A stretch of 36,393 nucleotides of DNA from an uncultured Enterobacterales bacterium (GCA_937981905.1 CALJMY010000221.1:1-36393), one strand, 5' to 3'; positions 21,104-32,497 are shown, counted from the stretch's first letter. Numbers and translations: made by a program. Notes: a model not told the origin generated them from the sequence alone.

Positions 21104-21131
21104 ATAACGCCTTTGTAAAAAAAGGCGTTAT
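21104..21131. terminator. Hairpin between convergent oxyR and ald, probable terminator
   Basis: ATAACGCCTTT (21104-21114) and AAAGGCGTTAT (21121-21131) form a perfect 11-bp stem with a 6-base loop. T-runs after it are short on both strands (TTGTTTT on minus), so terminator strength is uncertain. Confidence 0.7.
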
Positions 21132-21162
21132 ATATTCTAGATGTTAGAAACAAAAATCTCTA

Positions 21163-22278
21163 TTATGCGATAGCAATCTCAGGACTAACAAACTCTAAGC
21201 CATGAGCTACAGCTACACTTTCACAAGTTATTTTCCCATCAATTACGTTTAATCCATTTAAGAAATCAGGGTTACTTGCTAATGCTTTTTTGTAACCTTT
21301 ATTTGCTAAATCAATAATATATGGAAGTGTTGCATTATTAAGAGCAAATGTTGATGTACGTGGTACAGCGCCAGGCATATTTGCAACACAATAATGAACA
21401 ACGTCATCTATAATAAATGTTGGATCTTGATGAGTTGTCGCATGTGATGTTTCAATACAACCACCTTGGTCTATAGCTACGTCAACAATAGCTGCGCCAG
21501 GTTTCATCGCTGCAATATGTTCTTTTGTTACTAATTTTGGTGCTGCTGCACCTGGAATTAATACGCCACCAATTACAAGATCTGCTGCTAATACTTCTTG
21601 TTCTAATGCATCTGCTGTTGAGTAAAGTACTTTAGCAGTATTACCAAATTGAATATTTAAACGACGAAGCGTATCAATACTACGATCTAAAATAGTCACT
21701 TCAGCGCCGAGTCCAACCGCCATTTGAGCTGCATTATTACCAACCATACCACCACCGATAACAACAACTTTTGCAGGTTGAACACCAGGAACACCGCCAA
21801 GTAGCATGCCACAACCACCATTTGATTTTTCAAGTGCTTGAGCACCGGCTTGAATAGACATGCGACCAGCAACTTCTGACATAGGCGCCAATAATGGTAA
21901 ACCGCCATTACGATCTGTTACCGTCTCATACGCAATACAAACGGCTTTTGAATCTATTAATGCTTGAGTCTGTGGTAAATCTGGTGCTAAGTGTAGATAA
22001 GTGAATAAGATTTGTCCTTCACGTAACATCGCACATTCAACAGCTTGAGGTTCTTTTACTTTTACAATCATGTCGGCTGCTTGGAATACATCTGATGCTG
22101 TTGCCGCAATTGTCGCACCAGCTACAGTATAATCTTCATCAGTAAAACCAATACCAATACCTGCATTTGTTTCAACTACTACACTATGGCCATTTTGAAT
22201 AAGCTCTCTTACACTTGCTGGAACCATACCTACGCGATATTCATGATTTTTAATTTCTTTTGGGATACCAATATGCAT
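21163..22278 (-). CDS. ald: Alanine dehydrogenase
   Basis: A 371-residue NAD-dependent enzyme interconverting L-alanine and pyruvate plus ammonium. The opening MHIGIPKEIKNHEYRVGMVP, the KVKEPQ lysine region, and the NAD-binding VVIGGGMVGNNAAQMAVGLG (about 171-190) are diagnostic; length is that of the family. AAAGG eight bases before the ATG supports the start. It is divergent from lrp (168-base gap) and likely regulated by Lrp, since candidate Lrp sites occur between them. Confidence 0.97.
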   Translation of the reverse strand: MHIGIPKEIKNHEYRVGMVPASVRELIQNGHSVVVETNAGIGIGFTDEDYTVAGATIAATASDVFQAADMIVKVKEPQAVECAMLREGQILFTYLHLAPDLPQTQALIDSKAVCIAYETVTDRNGGLPLLAPMSEVAGRMSIQAGAQALEKSNGGCGMLLGGVPGVQPAKVVVIGGGMVGNNAAQMAVGLGAEVTILDRSIDTLRRLNIQFGNTAKVLYSTADALEQEVLAADLVIGGVLIPGAAAPKLVTKEHIAAMKPGAAIVDVAIDQGGCIETSHATTHQDPTFIIDDVVHYCVANMPGAVPRTSTFALNNATLPYIIDLANKGYKKALASNPDFLNGLNVIDGKITCESVAVAHGLEFVSPEIAIA

Positions 22279-22335
22279 AACGTGAACCTTTAATTAGATG
22301 ATGTGTTTTGATGTAAAATATTATAATTAAGTTAT

Positions 22336-22350
22336 GAGAATATTATTGTC
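22336..22350 (+). promoter_or_regulatory. Candidate Lrp-binding site 1 (ald–lrp gap)
   Basis: GAGAATATTATTGTC matches the E. coli Lrp consensus YAGHAWATTWTDCTR at 12 of 15 positions by eye. AT-rich DNA produces such matches by chance, so the support comes mainly from location and the second site nearby. Confidence 0.3.
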
Positions 22351-22378
22351 TTTAATTTCAGATATAATTAAGGTTTTG

Positions 22379-22393
22379 TAGTCGAATATGCTG
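22379..22393 (+). promoter_or_regulatory. Candidate Lrp-binding site 2 (ald–lrp gap)
   Basis: TAGTCGAATATGCTG matches YAGHAWATTWTDCTR at 12 of 15 positions. It lies 43 bases from site 1, close to four helical turns, and 54 bases upstream of the lrp start. Confidence 0.35.
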
Positions 22394-22446
22394 TATATTT
22401 GATTTTAATTGGTTTTTTATACTGCTGAATGGTTAAAGGGAAGATA

Positions 22447-22911
22447 ATGGAACTTGATAGAATAGACAGAAACATTCTTCGTCAATTACAACTTAATGGT
22501 AGAATTTCTAATGTTGAACTGTCTAAATCCGTCGGATTAAGCCCAACTCCATGCTTAGAACGCGTTAAACGTTTAGAGAAAACAGGCGTTATTCGTCAAT
22601 ACACGGCAATTGTTGAGCCTAGTGCAGTTAATGCGTCATTACTGGTCTATGTTGAGATTAAATTACACCGTAATAGTGCTGATGTTTTTGACCGATTTAA
22701 TTTAGCTGCCCAGCGCCTTGATACTATTTTAGAATGCCATTTAGTCTCTGGAGATTTTGATTATCTGTTAAAAACTAGAGTGTCAGACATGTCTACTTAT
22801 CGCGGTGTACTTAATGAAACGTTGCTCGCTTTACCTGATATCAAAGACTCGCGAACCTATGTTGTTATGGAAGAGGTTAAATATTCCACTAATTTACTCA
22901 TTCCTAGTTAA
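22447..22911 (+). CDS. lrp: Leucine-responsive regulatory protein Lrp
   Basis: A 154-residue AsnC/Lrp-family global regulator. The N-terminal helix-turn-helix (LDRIDRNILRQLQLNGRIS, then SPTPCLERVKRLE) and the RAM ligand/oligomerisation domain with ECHLVSGDFDYLLKTRV are nearly the same as in E. coli Lrp (164 residues), so this is Lrp rather than a paralog. An ATG at 22429 would add six residues; the ATG at 22447 has AGGGA five bases upstream and is preferred. The order lrp–ftsK–lolA–rarA matches E. coli; the divergent ald is a likely target. Confidence 0.93.
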   Translation: MELDRIDRNILRQLQLNGRISNVELSKSVGLSPTPCLERVKRLEKTGVIRQYTAIVEPSAVNASLLVYVEIKLHRNSADVFDRFNLAAQRLDTILECHLVSGDFDYLLKTRVSDMSTYRGVLNETLLALPDIKDSRTYVVMEEVKYSTNLLIPS

Positions 22912-23142
22912 ATCTCTAAAGTATCTCGCCATTACTAACCTGTAGGCATAGTATTTTTTCATCAAATTTTGTATCGTAACCCCTGTTTGAGAATCGATAT
23001 AATGGTTGCGTTACAATATATTGATTCAACGTAAGTTAAGTCTTACTTGTTCATAATTAAATGACTGAACTAATCTTTGCTTTATTAATAATATTTTCAT
23101 CAATTTTGACAAAACGTAGCAACTTGAGAAAGTGAGTATCAC

Positions 23143-25809
23143 ATGGAAAACACAGACGAAAAATTGCCTTCGCATTATCCTGTCACAGGAATGCAACGTG
23201 TACTTGAAGCATCAATTGTTACTTCGACTTTATTATCACTATATCTACTTTTATCTCTATACAGCTTTAATGCTGGTGATGCTGCGTGGACACAAACCGC
23301 TAGTGGCACAACGGCTAAAAACTGGATGGGTCAAACGGGAGCTTATCTAGCTGATATTCTATTTGTTAGTATTGGTATTCTTGCTTACAGCATGCCATTT
23401 TTATTAGCTGGTTTAGGCTACTTATTATTCAAAGCGCACCATAAACTACGTGAAATTGATTTCTTTACAATGGGACTTAGATTTATTGGATTCTTTTCAA
23501 CATCATTTGGTTTGTTAGCAACAGCTAGTATTAATTTTGACGATATCCATCAAGCATTCTCTGCTGGTGGTATTGTTGGTGATATGATTGCTACGGCGAT
23601 GTTACCTAATTTTAATTTCATCGGTACGACATTACTACTTATATGTTTCATTGCAACAGGGTTAACGTTAATGACTGGCATTGGTTGGATGCAGGTGATA
23701 GATCGCACCGGAGCATTGATTATTGCTTCAGTGCTTTGGCTCGTTAATAAAATAACTAATATATTTAAGCCAGCTACCCAAGACCATGTGGAAGAAAGAA
23801 ATGAAAAAGAAAGTAGTGAAAACGAAACATTATTACTAGACGAGCACGACGAAGAAACTCAAGAATCAATTAACCTTGAAGAGGCGCAAGAGCAACAATC
23901 GGTTTCCAGAAGCATTTTTAATATTATGCCTAAAAAACGTGAAGCTGCAGAGCAAGATATAGAACCAAATTTAGAAGAATATTCACTTGAACCAACGCTA
24001 AACTCTAATGATATAGAGACACAGCCATCATTTAGCATTGCCCCAAAAAATGAAGATATCAACATTGATGATCATAATATTATGCCATCATTTAATGCTG
24101 TGCCATCAGATGACAACATTGATTTAGAGTCTTATCAACGTCCTGCGGCTGATGACGAAAATGGAAATTCATTATTACCTGAAATGGTAACCCAACATCA
24201 ATCGTCATCGACAGAGCAATTAGCACAAGCTATTGCAGCGGTTCAACCTAAAATGGTTGATGATGTGGAGCAAAAACGCGGTACTATTGATGGTCTACCT
24301 CCAGTTCAACGTTCTACCACACCACTACCAGCATTAGAACTACTTGATTTACCTAAACGGTTAGTCAATCCCATTGCTCAAGAAGATCTTGATCGAGTAT
24401 CACGACTTGTAGAAGCTAAGTTACTCGATTTTAATGTCATCGCTACTGTCGTTGATGTATTCCCTGGTCCGGTAATAACTCGTTTCGAATTAGATTTAGC
24501 ACCAGGTATTAAAGTCAGTAAAATTTCTGGATTATCTAAAGATTTAGCCCGTTCATTGTCTGCGTTGAGTGTGCGTGTTGTTGAGGTTATTCCGGGTAAA
24601 AGTGTTATCGGTATTGAAATTCCTAATGAAAACCGTGAAGTTGTTTATTTACGTGAAAATTTAGCCAGCGATAAATTTAGTCAGTCTAAATCAGCGTTAA
24701 CAATGGTGTTAGGCAAAGATATTTCAGGTCTGCCAGTGGTGGTTGACTTAGGTAAAATGCCACATTTATTAGTAGCAGGTACAACTGGCTCAGGTAAATC
24801 AGTTGGTGTAAATGCAATGATTGTATCCTTGCTTTACAAATCAACACCGAAAGAAGTTCGCATGATAATGATCGACCCTAAAATGCTAGAGTTGTCAGTT
24901 TATGAGGGTATTCCACATTTATTATCTGAAGTTGTTACCGACATGAAAGAAGCCGCTAACGCATTGCGTTGGTGTGTTGGTGAAATGGAACGTCGTTATA
25001 AATTATTATCAGCCGTTGGCGTGAGAAATCTAGCAGGTTATAACGCTAAAGTAACAGCCGCTATTGAAGCCGGAGAACCAATGGTTGATCCACTGTGGAA
25101 AGCAGGGGATAGCATGGACGAAACGGCGCCATTGCTTGAAACGCTACCAAGTATTGTCGTTATTGTTGATGAATTTGCTGACATGATAATGATTGTTGGT
25201 AAAAAAGTAGAAGAGCTTATTGCACGTATTGCTCAAAAAGCCCGTGCTGCTGGTATTCATTTAATTTTAGCAACGCAGCGTCCATCAGTAGATGTTATTA
25301 CTGGGTTAATTAAAGCAAATATACCAACGCGTATCGCGTTCCAAGTGTCTTCAAGAGTCGATTCTCGTACTATTTTAGATCAACAAGGCGCGGAACAATT
25401 ATTAGGTCAAGGTGACATGTTGTATCTACCACCAGGAACTGGGGTTCCAACGCGTGTTCATGGTGCGTTTGTTGACGATCACGAAGTACACAAAGTTGTT
25501 GCCGATTGGAAATTACGTGGTAAACCAGATTATATTGACGCTATTTTATCGGGTGAAAGCAATGATTCAATATTATTGCCCGGTGAAGCAACTGATGGTG
25601 ATGATGAAAATGATGAGTTTTATGACGACGCTGTTGCGTTTGTCACTGAAACTCGCCGTGGTTCAATTTCGAGTGTGCAACGTAAATTTAAGATTGGTTA
25701 CAATCGCGCTGCACGTTTAATTGAACAAATGGAAGCTAGCGGCATCGTAAGTTCACCGGGGCATAATGGTACCCGAGAAGTAATCGCGCCAGCCGCACCA
25801 AAAAATTAG
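23143..25809 (+). CDS. ftsK: DNA translocase FtsK
   Basis: An 888-residue septal DNA pump that couples chromosome dimer resolution and segregation to division. The N-terminal part (about 20-205) carries the membrane segments that anchor it in the divisome. A polar acidic Glu/Gln/Asn linker (about 210-395) follows. The RecA-like motor has Walker A GTTGSGKS (about 545-552) and Walker [10 protein letters not shown] (about 670). The last ~60 residues form the gamma winged-helix domain ([20 protein letters not shown]) that reads KOPS sites and activates XerD. The short linker explains the length compared with E. coli (1329). I see no SOS box upstream, unlike E. coli. lolA begins 10 bases downstream. 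Confidence 0.97.
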   Translation: MENTDEKLPSHYPVTGMQRVLEASIVTSTLLSLYLLLSLYSFNAGDAAWTQTASGTTAKNWMGQTGAYLADILFVSIGILAYSMPFLLAGLGYLLFKAHHKLREIDFFTMGLRFIGFFSTSFGLLATASINFDDIHQAFSAGGIVGDMIATAMLPNFNFIGTTLLLICFIATGLTLMTGIGWMQVIDRTGALIIASVLWLVNKITNIFKPATQDHVEERNEKESSENETLLLDEHDEETQESINLEEAQEQQSVSRSIFNIMPKKREAAEQDIEPNLEEYSLEPTLNSNDIETQPSFSIAPKNEDINIDDHNIMPSFNAVPSDDNIDLESYQRPAADDENGNSLLPEMVTQHQSSSTEQLAQAIAAVQPKMVDDVEQKRGTIDGLPPVQRSTTPLPALELLDLPKRLVNPIAQEDLDRVSRLVEAKLLDFNVIATVVDVFPGPVITRFELDLAPGIKVSKISGLSKDLARSLSALSVRVVEVIPGKSVIGIEIPNENREVVYLRENLASDKFSQSKSALTMVLGKDISGLPVVVDLGKMPHLLVAGTTGSGKSVGVNAMIVSLLYKSTPKEVRMIMIDPKMLELSVYEGIPHLLSEVVTDMKEAANALRWCVGEMERRYKLLSAVGVRNLAGYNAKVTAAIEAGEPMVDPLWKAGDSMDETAPLLETLPSIVVIVDEFADMIMIVGKKVEELIARIAQKARAAGIHLILATQRPSVDVITGLIKANIPTRIAFQVSSRVDSRTILDQQGAEQLLGQGDMLYLPPGTGVPTRVHGAFVDDHEVHKVVADWKLRGKPDYIDAILSGESNDSILLPGEATDGDDENDEFYDDAVAFVTETRRGSISSVQRKFKIGYNRAARLIEQMEASGIVSSPGHNGTREVIAPAAPKN

Positions 25810-25819
25810 AGGATTAACA

Positions 25820-26521
25820 GTGAATAAATCAATATTAGTAACTCTTATTGCATTGAGTGTTAGTACATTAATGACAGCGCCAATGGTTAGTGCAAAAATT
25901 GATTCAATAACTAACACAGAACTTAACGTAAAAGCACAACCTTCGATTGCTTTACAGGTGTCTGCAATAGAATTACGTAGCAAGTTAAATAAATATCAGC
26001 AATTTTCAGCAAATTTTCATCAACAAGTGATTGATAATAAAGGCCGTGAAATTCAGCAAGCGACTGGTTTAATGAAAATGCGCCAACCTAATCAGTTTAA
26101 TTGGGTCACCAATGAACCCGATGAATCAGTGGTTGTTTCAGATGGAGACAGTGTATGGATTTATAATCCATTTGTAGAACAAGTGACAGCGCTGAGTTTA
26201 AACAGCACAATGGCACAATCACCTCTATGGTTAATTGCAAATCAAAGCGATGAGGCATGGTCATCATTCAACGTTGAAAAAGTTAGTGATAAAAGTCAAA
26301 GTTATATCGTCATACCTAAAGATCCTAAAAATATTACACGTCAAATAACCATGACATTTAATAAAAATGCTATCGATAATTTAGTAATTGAAGATTCGCA
26401 AGGTCAAATAAGTACGTTTACGTTTACCCAATTTGATTACCTTACACCAATCGATAATACGAATTTTACGTTTGAATTACCCGTTGATGTCGACTTTGAT
26501 GATCAGCGCGAGGTTAAATAA
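25820..26521 (+). CDS. lolA: Outer-membrane lipoprotein carrier LolA
   Basis: A 233-residue periplasmic chaperone that carries lipoproteins from LolCDE to LolB. It begins with a GTG preceded by GAGG seven bases upstream. The signal peptide (about residues 1-22, cleavage after VSA) is followed by a ~25-residue spacer and the LolA fold: [31 protein letters not shown] and [16 protein letters not shown] are characteristic. It is slightly longer than E. coli LolA (203) because of the N-terminal spacer. It lies between ftsK and rarA with short gaps, so co-transcription is likely. Confidence 0.94.
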   Translation: MNKSILVTLIALSVSTLMTAPMVSAKIDSITNTELNVKAQPSIALQVSAIELRSKLNKYQQFSANFHQQVIDNKGREIQQATGLMKMRQPNQFNWVTNEPDESVVVSDGDSVWIYNPFVEQVTALSLNSTMAQSPLWLIANQSDEAWSSFNVEKVSDKSQSYIVIPKDPKNITRQITMTFNKNAIDNLVIEDSQGQISTFTFTQFDYLTPIDNTNFTFELPVDVDFDDQREVK

Positions 26522-26526
26522 ACGTT

Positions 26527-27847
26527 GTGAGTAGTTTGCCATTTGATTTCGCACCAGACTTTCAGCCATTAGCTGCAAGAATGCGCCCCACTAATTTCGA
26601 GCAATATATCGGTCAATCACACATTCTGGGTGTCGGTAAGCCGCTACGAAAAGCATTAGAAGCAGGGCGCGCTCATTCCATGATTTTATGGGGGCCGCCC
26701 GGCACAGGAAAAACTACGCTAGCGGAAATTGTTGCGCATTATGTGGATGCTCACGTTGAGCGTGTTTCAGCGGTTACTTCTGGCGTAAAAGAAATTCGCG
26801 CAGCGATTGAAAGTGCGAAACAAGTCGCGCAATCACAATCTCGCCGCACGTTATTATTTGTCGATGAAGTACATCGCTTTAATAAATCACAACAAGACGC
26901 TTTTCTGCCTTACATAGAAGATGGCACTGTTATTTTTGTGGGCGCTACAACTGAAAATCCATCGTTTCAATTAAACAATGCACTGCTATCTCGTGCGCGT
27001 GTTTATCTACTTAAAAAATTAGAAGATGACGATATAAAAGCACTCGTTGTGCAAGCGCTTAACGATAAAGAGCGTGGTTTTGGTCAAGACAATATTACGT
27101 TTGATGATACCGTACTAAACGGTTTAGCCAACGTTGTGCAAGGTGATGCACGCATGGCGCTTAATTATCTTGAATTATTGATGGATATGCGAGATGACCA
27201 GCCTGTTGATTTAACCATGCTAGCGCAGGTATGCGGCGACAAAGTGAGTCAGTTTGATAACAAAGGTGATTTGTATTACGACCTTATCTCAGCACTGCAC
27301 AAATCAGTACGTGGTTCATCACCGGATGGTGCTTTATATTGGTATTGTCGATTATTAGCTGTTGGTGGTGACCCGTTATATGTAGGTAGACGTTTGTTAG
27401 CGATTGCCTCTGAAGATATTGGCAATGCTGATCCTAAAGCAATGCAAGTAGCACTTAGTGCATGGGATTGCTTTCACCGCGTTGGACCAAGTGAAGGTGA
27501 ACGAGCAATCGCTCAAGCCGTTATTTATTTAGCATGCGCGCCAAAGAGCAACGCTGTTTACAGCGCATTTAATCAAATGAAAGCGCTGGTGGCTAATGAG
27601 AACGACTTTGACGTGCCGCATCATTTACGAAATGCCCCTACAAAGTTAATGGGTGATTTAGGGTATGGTCAAGAATATCGGTATGCACATGCAGAACCAA
27701 ATGCATTTGCTGCTGGCGAGAACTATTTACCAATCGAAATTAAAGATCTTGAATGCTACGAACCAACAAATCGTGGTTTAGAAAGTAAAATCGCTGATAA
27801 ACTAAACTACTTAAAACAATTAAATCAACAAAGTGATGTTAAACGTT

Positions 27848-27855
<8 letters not shown>
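26527..27855 (+). CDS. rarA: Replication-associated recombination protein RarA
   Basis: A 442-residue AAA+ ATPase (MgsA/WRNIP1 family) acting at stalled replication forks. Walker A GPPGTGKT (56-63), Walker [13 protein letters not shown] (from residue 109) and sensor-1 GATTENPSF are present, followed by the C-terminal tetramerisation region with [12 protein letters not shown]-like block ([12 protein letters not shown]). The start is GTG, five bases after the lolA stop, with GAGG inside the end of lolA. Its last bases overlap the crcB start. Confidence 0.95.
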
Positions 27856-29577
<1,722 letters not shown>

Positions 29578-29603
29578 CCGTTAGCTTTTACTCAATTTAT
29601 AAT

Positions 29604-29641
29604 AAAAGCCGCCAATAACCTTTGTTATTGGCGGCTTTTTT
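29604..29641 (+). terminator. Rho-independent terminator of serS
   Basis: AAAAGCCGCCAATAAC (29604-29619) pairs perfectly over 16 bp with 29624-29639 around a CTTT loop, followed by TT. It lies 26 bases after the serS stop and is the strongest hairpin terminator in the window. Confidence 0.93.
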
Positions 29642-29770
29642 ATACATAGAATTAAATAATAAAATTAGCATAATTACTGCACATAATTGACACACTTCTG
29701 TGATACAAATAAAAATAATCTCGCTTATAATTCAAAATTTACGTAATCATTTCAGTTTTAGGATCGCATC

Positions 29771-30016
29771 ATGAAAACAACGCTTTATCACATGGGTCAT
29801 TGCCCATATTGTAAAACAGTAAAAAAAGTTATTAAAAAATTGAATATAAAAATGGATTACAAGGATCTAGATCTACATGAAAAGTTGCGCAAAGAATTAA
29901 TCAACGGTGGTGGCAAGCAACAAGTTCCTTGTTTACATATTTCAGAGAAAGGGAAAAGTGATGTGTGGTTATATGAATCTCAAGCCATTATTGAATTTAT
30001 AAAACGAAATTATTAG
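29771..30016 (+). CDS. Glutaredoxin
   Basis: An 81-residue thioredoxin-fold protein with the dithiol active site CPYC (C11, C14) in HMGHCPYCKTV, a cis-proline region KQQVPCLHI and a C-terminal helix SQAIIEFIKRNY that completes the glutathione-binding groove. Such proteins reduce disulfides with glutathione or deliver electrons to reductases. It has one additional cysteine just after the cis-proline. AGGA eight bases upstream supports the ATG. It stands alone after the serS terminator. Confidence 0.9.
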   Translation: MKTTLYHMGHCPYCKTVKKVIKKLNIKMDYKDLDLHEKLRKELINGGGKQQVPCLHISEKGKSDVWLYESQAIIEFIKRNY

Positions 30017-30152
30017 TTTTCAAGTATTAATTTATACCCGTAATCAATCAGTATATAAGTGTCTGACGGTTTGAACATTTCTAATGTGTCAAAGCTCACA
30101 ATGGTTACGAATATTATGATAGGTATTAGTTGAATTTAAGAGGGGAATCATT

Positions 30153-30623
30153 ATGTATTTTGCAATAAAACCTCTGAAAGGTGTTGGACCAATCGAATTC
30201 GGAATGACATCTCTTCAAGTGAAAAATATCATGAAAGGCTATTGTGGCGCTAAATTTAATCATTCTGAATGGGAGGGCGTAGATTACTTTTTTGGCAATG
30301 CGATTGAAGTATCTTATGATAGCGAAGGAAAAGTTAACTTTATTGTTAGTCAATATTATCCCCACTGCGGTTGTAACTTTGTTTTATACGATACAGATCC
30401 TTTTGATACTGACGCTAAAAAATTGTTTACCGTTATCAAAAATCAAAGTAATGATAGTCATGAATTTAACCCAGATGGATATTTATTTGAGGAAAAAGTC
30501 ATTATATTGTGGGAATCAGATAAAGAAAATGATTATAAAGGGTCAGAGACAAGATCTATTTATGGTCAGATCGGTATTGGTAATAGTAATTACCTAAATA
30601 CTATCAAACAATTATTAAGTTAA
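30153..30623 (+). CDS. Unknown 156-residue cytoplasmic protein with a GVGPIEFGM motif
   Basis: I do not recognise a characterised family. The protein has no signal peptide or membrane helix, is acidic and aromatic-rich, and opens with PLKGVGPIEFGMTSLQVKNI, a pattern shared by several uncharacterised small bacterial proteins. A cysteine pair CGC follows YYPH near residue 73, and another Cys is at about 31. The strong GAGGGG Shine-Dalgarno seven bases before the ATG and the clean codon structure indicate a real gene. It is isolated between a glutaredoxin and a diguanylate cyclase, with no adjacent toxin to support an immunity role. Confidence 0.65.
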   Translation: MYFAIKPLKGVGPIEFGMTSLQVKNIMKGYCGAKFNHSEWEGVDYFFGNAIEVSYDSEGKVNFIVSQYYPHCGCNFVLYDTDPFDTDAKKLFTVIKNQSNDSHEFNPDGYLFEEKVIILWESDKENDYKGSETRSIYGQIGIGNSNYLNTIKQLLS

Positions 30624-30916
30624 TTTTTTAAGTTGATTTGTGGCTAAATAACACCGTTATAAAGCTACAAATTAATACATTATAACAAGATATATAATAT
30701 CCATTATGAAGGTTATATTATAAATTATTTTTAACTGCTTAATTGTTACCTAGCCTTGTAAGTTTTTGTTTATTAATATAATGTTATATTTACTGTATTG
30801 CCGTTCTAGTCAAATATAAGTAAAGTTATTAGTATTTAAACTTAATCGTTTTATATGTTGAATTCAACTTTATAGATATAGGCATCTTTTATATTATTTT
30901 TAATAAGGAACCTAGT

Positions 30917-31933
30917 TTGAAGTTCTCAGAAGACTCTAATGAAGCTGCTAAGTTTTTAAGATTAGCAGTTCCTAAAATGGTACAACATGGGATTGTTCCA
31001 AATCCTTTAAACTATACACTTTGGTATAGTTACTTTTCTAATTCTTCCCCGTCATTAAATACAGCATTAGATGGCGCAGTAAAACGTTACGGCACTTGTC
31101 CAACAGATATTGGTGAAGCATTATTTTTAGAGCATATCACTGAGACTGACGAAACAACTCAAAGTACTAATAAAATTCAGCAAGCATTAGTGCATTTAGT
31201 CACAGACCTATCAAGTAATATTACTGAAACTGTCATCCAAACGAATCAATTTTCTAATGCATTAAAAGAAAATTTGGACGATATTAAAAAATCCGAACTG
31301 TGTGATGAGTTAGCTAAGAAAATTAATGATTTAAGTGATAATGCTTATGGAATGTGTAATGTTAATGACGCCTTTCAAACACAATTAGAAACAGCACAAT
31401 CAGAAATAGACACATTAAAAAAAGAATTAGAAGAAAGCAAAATTCAAGCAACGACTGATTCCCTGACAGGTTTAAATAATCGTCGTGCTTTAGAAAGTAT
31501 TTATAATGAATATAGTAAATCGGAATCGAATGTATCTATTGTTATGATGGATATAGATCAATTTAAATTATTTAATGATACGCATGGTCATGTCATGGGA
31601 GATCAAATACTTCAATTTGTAGGTAAACTATTGAAACAAGAATGTCCAAGTAATATAACCCCTGTACGTTTTGGTGGTGAAGAGTTTGCCTTGTTATGTT
31701 CGGCTGTATCTTTAGACAATGTTGCAGGTATTGCTGAGAGTATCCGTCAAAAATTGGAAAAGGTATCTTTTAGTAATAGACGTACGGGGAGTAAAATTGA
31801 CCCTGTTACTGCTTCATTTGGTATTGCGGTTAAAAATACTAGTGAGTTACTAGAACAATTAGTTGACCGAGCTGATAGGGCGCTTTATAAAGCGAAAAAC
31901 GATGGCCGTAATCAGGTACAAATAGCTGAGTAA
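30917..31933 (+). CDS. Diguanylate cyclase (GGDEF domain)
   Basis: A 338-residue soluble protein. Residues ~1-90 form the helical domain (PKMVQHGIVPNPLNYTLWYSY) often found at the N-terminus of soluble GGDEF proteins; ~100-170 is predicted coiled coil (ETAQSEIDTLKKELEES-like). The GGDEF domain (~175-338) has DSLTGLNNRRAL, MMDIDQFKLFND and the active-site GGEEF at about 253-257, so c-di-GMP synthesis is expected. The upstream inhibitory I-site RxxD is absent (PSNI instead), suggesting no product inhibition. The start is TTG with AAGGA upstream; the signal it senses is unknown. A 293-base AT-rich gap precedes it. Confidence 0.9.
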   Translation: MKFSEDSNEAAKFLRLAVPKMVQHGIVPNPLNYTLWYSYFSNSSPSLNTALDGAVKRYGTCPTDIGEALFLEHITETDETTQSTNKIQQALVHLVTDLSSNITETVIQTNQFSNALKENLDDIKKSELCDELAKKINDLSDNAYGMCNVNDAFQTQLETAQSEIDTLKKELEESKIQATTDSLTGLNNRRALESIYNEYSKSESNVSIVMMDIDQFKLFNDTHGHVMGDQILQFVGKLLKQECPSNITPVRFGGEEFALLCSAVSLDNVAGIAESIRQKLEKVSFSNRRTGSKIDPVTASFGIAVKNTSELLEQLVDRADRALYKAKNDGRNQVQIAE

Positions 31934-32197
31934 TACCTTCTACAATATATAGACCTTATGGTTGTTACAGCATTACTTATTGCTAGTTATCAATCATAAG
32001 CGCTACTCTTCACATATAAATAATAAAACTCAAAGTATTAGTAATCAAATAGCTAAAAATCACAAAGAGTATTTTTAATACTATATTAGAAACGGTATTT
32101 TAAGAACAAAGTTTTTATAATAAGGTGTAGGGATAATAATGTTAGATTTATTTGATAAGAATTAACAAGAATATTTTAAATAAAGAAGATAGTAAAA

Positions 32198-32274
32198 TGG
32201 TGCGCATAGAAGGAGTCGAACCTCCGACCGCCTGGTTCGTAGCCAGGTACTCTATCCAGCTGAGCTATATGCGC
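32198..32274 (-). tRNA. tRNA-Arg (anticodon ACG)
   Basis: The minus strand folds as a complete cloverleaf: acceptor GCGCATA/TATGCGC, D arm AGCTCAGCTGGATAGAG, anticodon stem CCTGG/CCAGG with loop CTACGAA, T arm with GGTTCGACTCC, discriminator A and encoded CCA (77 bases). Anticodon ACG would be deaminated to ICG and reads CGU, CGC and CGA. It lies 36 bases downstream of tRNA-Ser and is probably co-transcribed with it. Confidence 0.97.
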
Positions 32275-32285
32275 ATTACAAATTA

Positions 32286-32313
32286 CCATTTTATTAATGA
32301 TTTAATAAAATGG
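32286..32313 (-). other. Perfect 12-bp hairpin that includes the CCA end of tRNA-Ser
   Basis: CCATTTTATTAA (32286-32297) and TTAATAAAATGG (32302-32313) are exact reverse complements with a 4-base loop. On the minus strand the first three bases of the hairpin are the encoded CCA of tRNA-Ser. There is no U-tract after it. Confidence 0.75.
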
Positions 32314-32402
32314 CGGAGAAGGAGGGATTCGAACCCTCGATGGGATTTAACACCCATACTCCCTTAGCAGGGGAGCGCCTTCGGCCACTCGGCCACCTCT
32401 CC
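32311..32402 (-). tRNA. tRNA-Ser (anticodon GCT)
   Basis: A 92-base class II tRNA on the minus strand: acceptor GGAGAGG/CTTCTCC with one G·U, D arm GGCCGAGTGGCCGAAGGC, anticodon stem CTCCC/GGGAG with loop CTGCTAA (anticodon GCT, reads AGU/AGC), long variable arm (TATGGGTGTTAAATCCCAT), T arm with GGTTCGAATCC, discriminator G and encoded CCA. It is very like E. coli tRNA-Ser(GCU) and is first in the tRNA-Ser–tRNA-Arg unit. Confidence 0.97.
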
Positions 32403-32413
32403 GTTGACGAGGC

Positions 32414-32441
32414 ATATTATAGAAGTCCTAAAATATGTCAA
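32414..32441 (-). promoter_or_regulatory. Promoter of the tRNA-Ser–tRNA-Arg unit
   Basis: Reading minus, a perfect -35 TTGACA (complement of 32436-32441) is followed by TAATAT at 16 bases (complement of 32414-32419); an overlapping TATAAT sits at 14. A GC-rich discriminator GCCTCGTC separates the -10 from the tRNA, as in stable-RNA promoters under stringent control. Confidence 0.7.
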
Positions 32442-32461
32442 CATCCAATGTAATCAATTGC

Positions 32462-32497
32462 TTGTAAATTAATCAAACTTAATAAATTAATTTACAA
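32462..32497 (-). terminator. Hairpin 3' of the DUF2058 gene, possible terminator
   Basis: TTGTAAATTAAT (32462-32473) and ATTAATTTACAA (32486-32497) form a perfect 12-bp AT-rich stem with a 12-base loop, starting nine bases past the stop. No U-tract follows, so termination is uncertain. Confidence 0.4.

Noticed and set aside
22912-23142. SOS (LexA) box before ftsK as in E. coli
   Set aside because: No CTG-N10-CAG was found in the gap.
23859-25983. Small antisense and out-of-frame open frames inside ftsK and over the ftsK–lolA junction
   Set aside because: They overlap strongly conserved coding sequence and have no supporting signals.
27700-27847. Fluoride riboswitch for crcB
   Set aside because: The sequence upstream is rarA coding sequence and crcB is translationally coupled to it, so there is no independent leader.
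32152-32367. Plus-strand open frame of 71 codons covering both tRNA genes
   Set aside because: It is the antisense of the tRNA-Arg and tRNA-Ser genes; the GVEPPT/RRDSNPR-type translations are well-known artefacts of reading tRNAs backwards.
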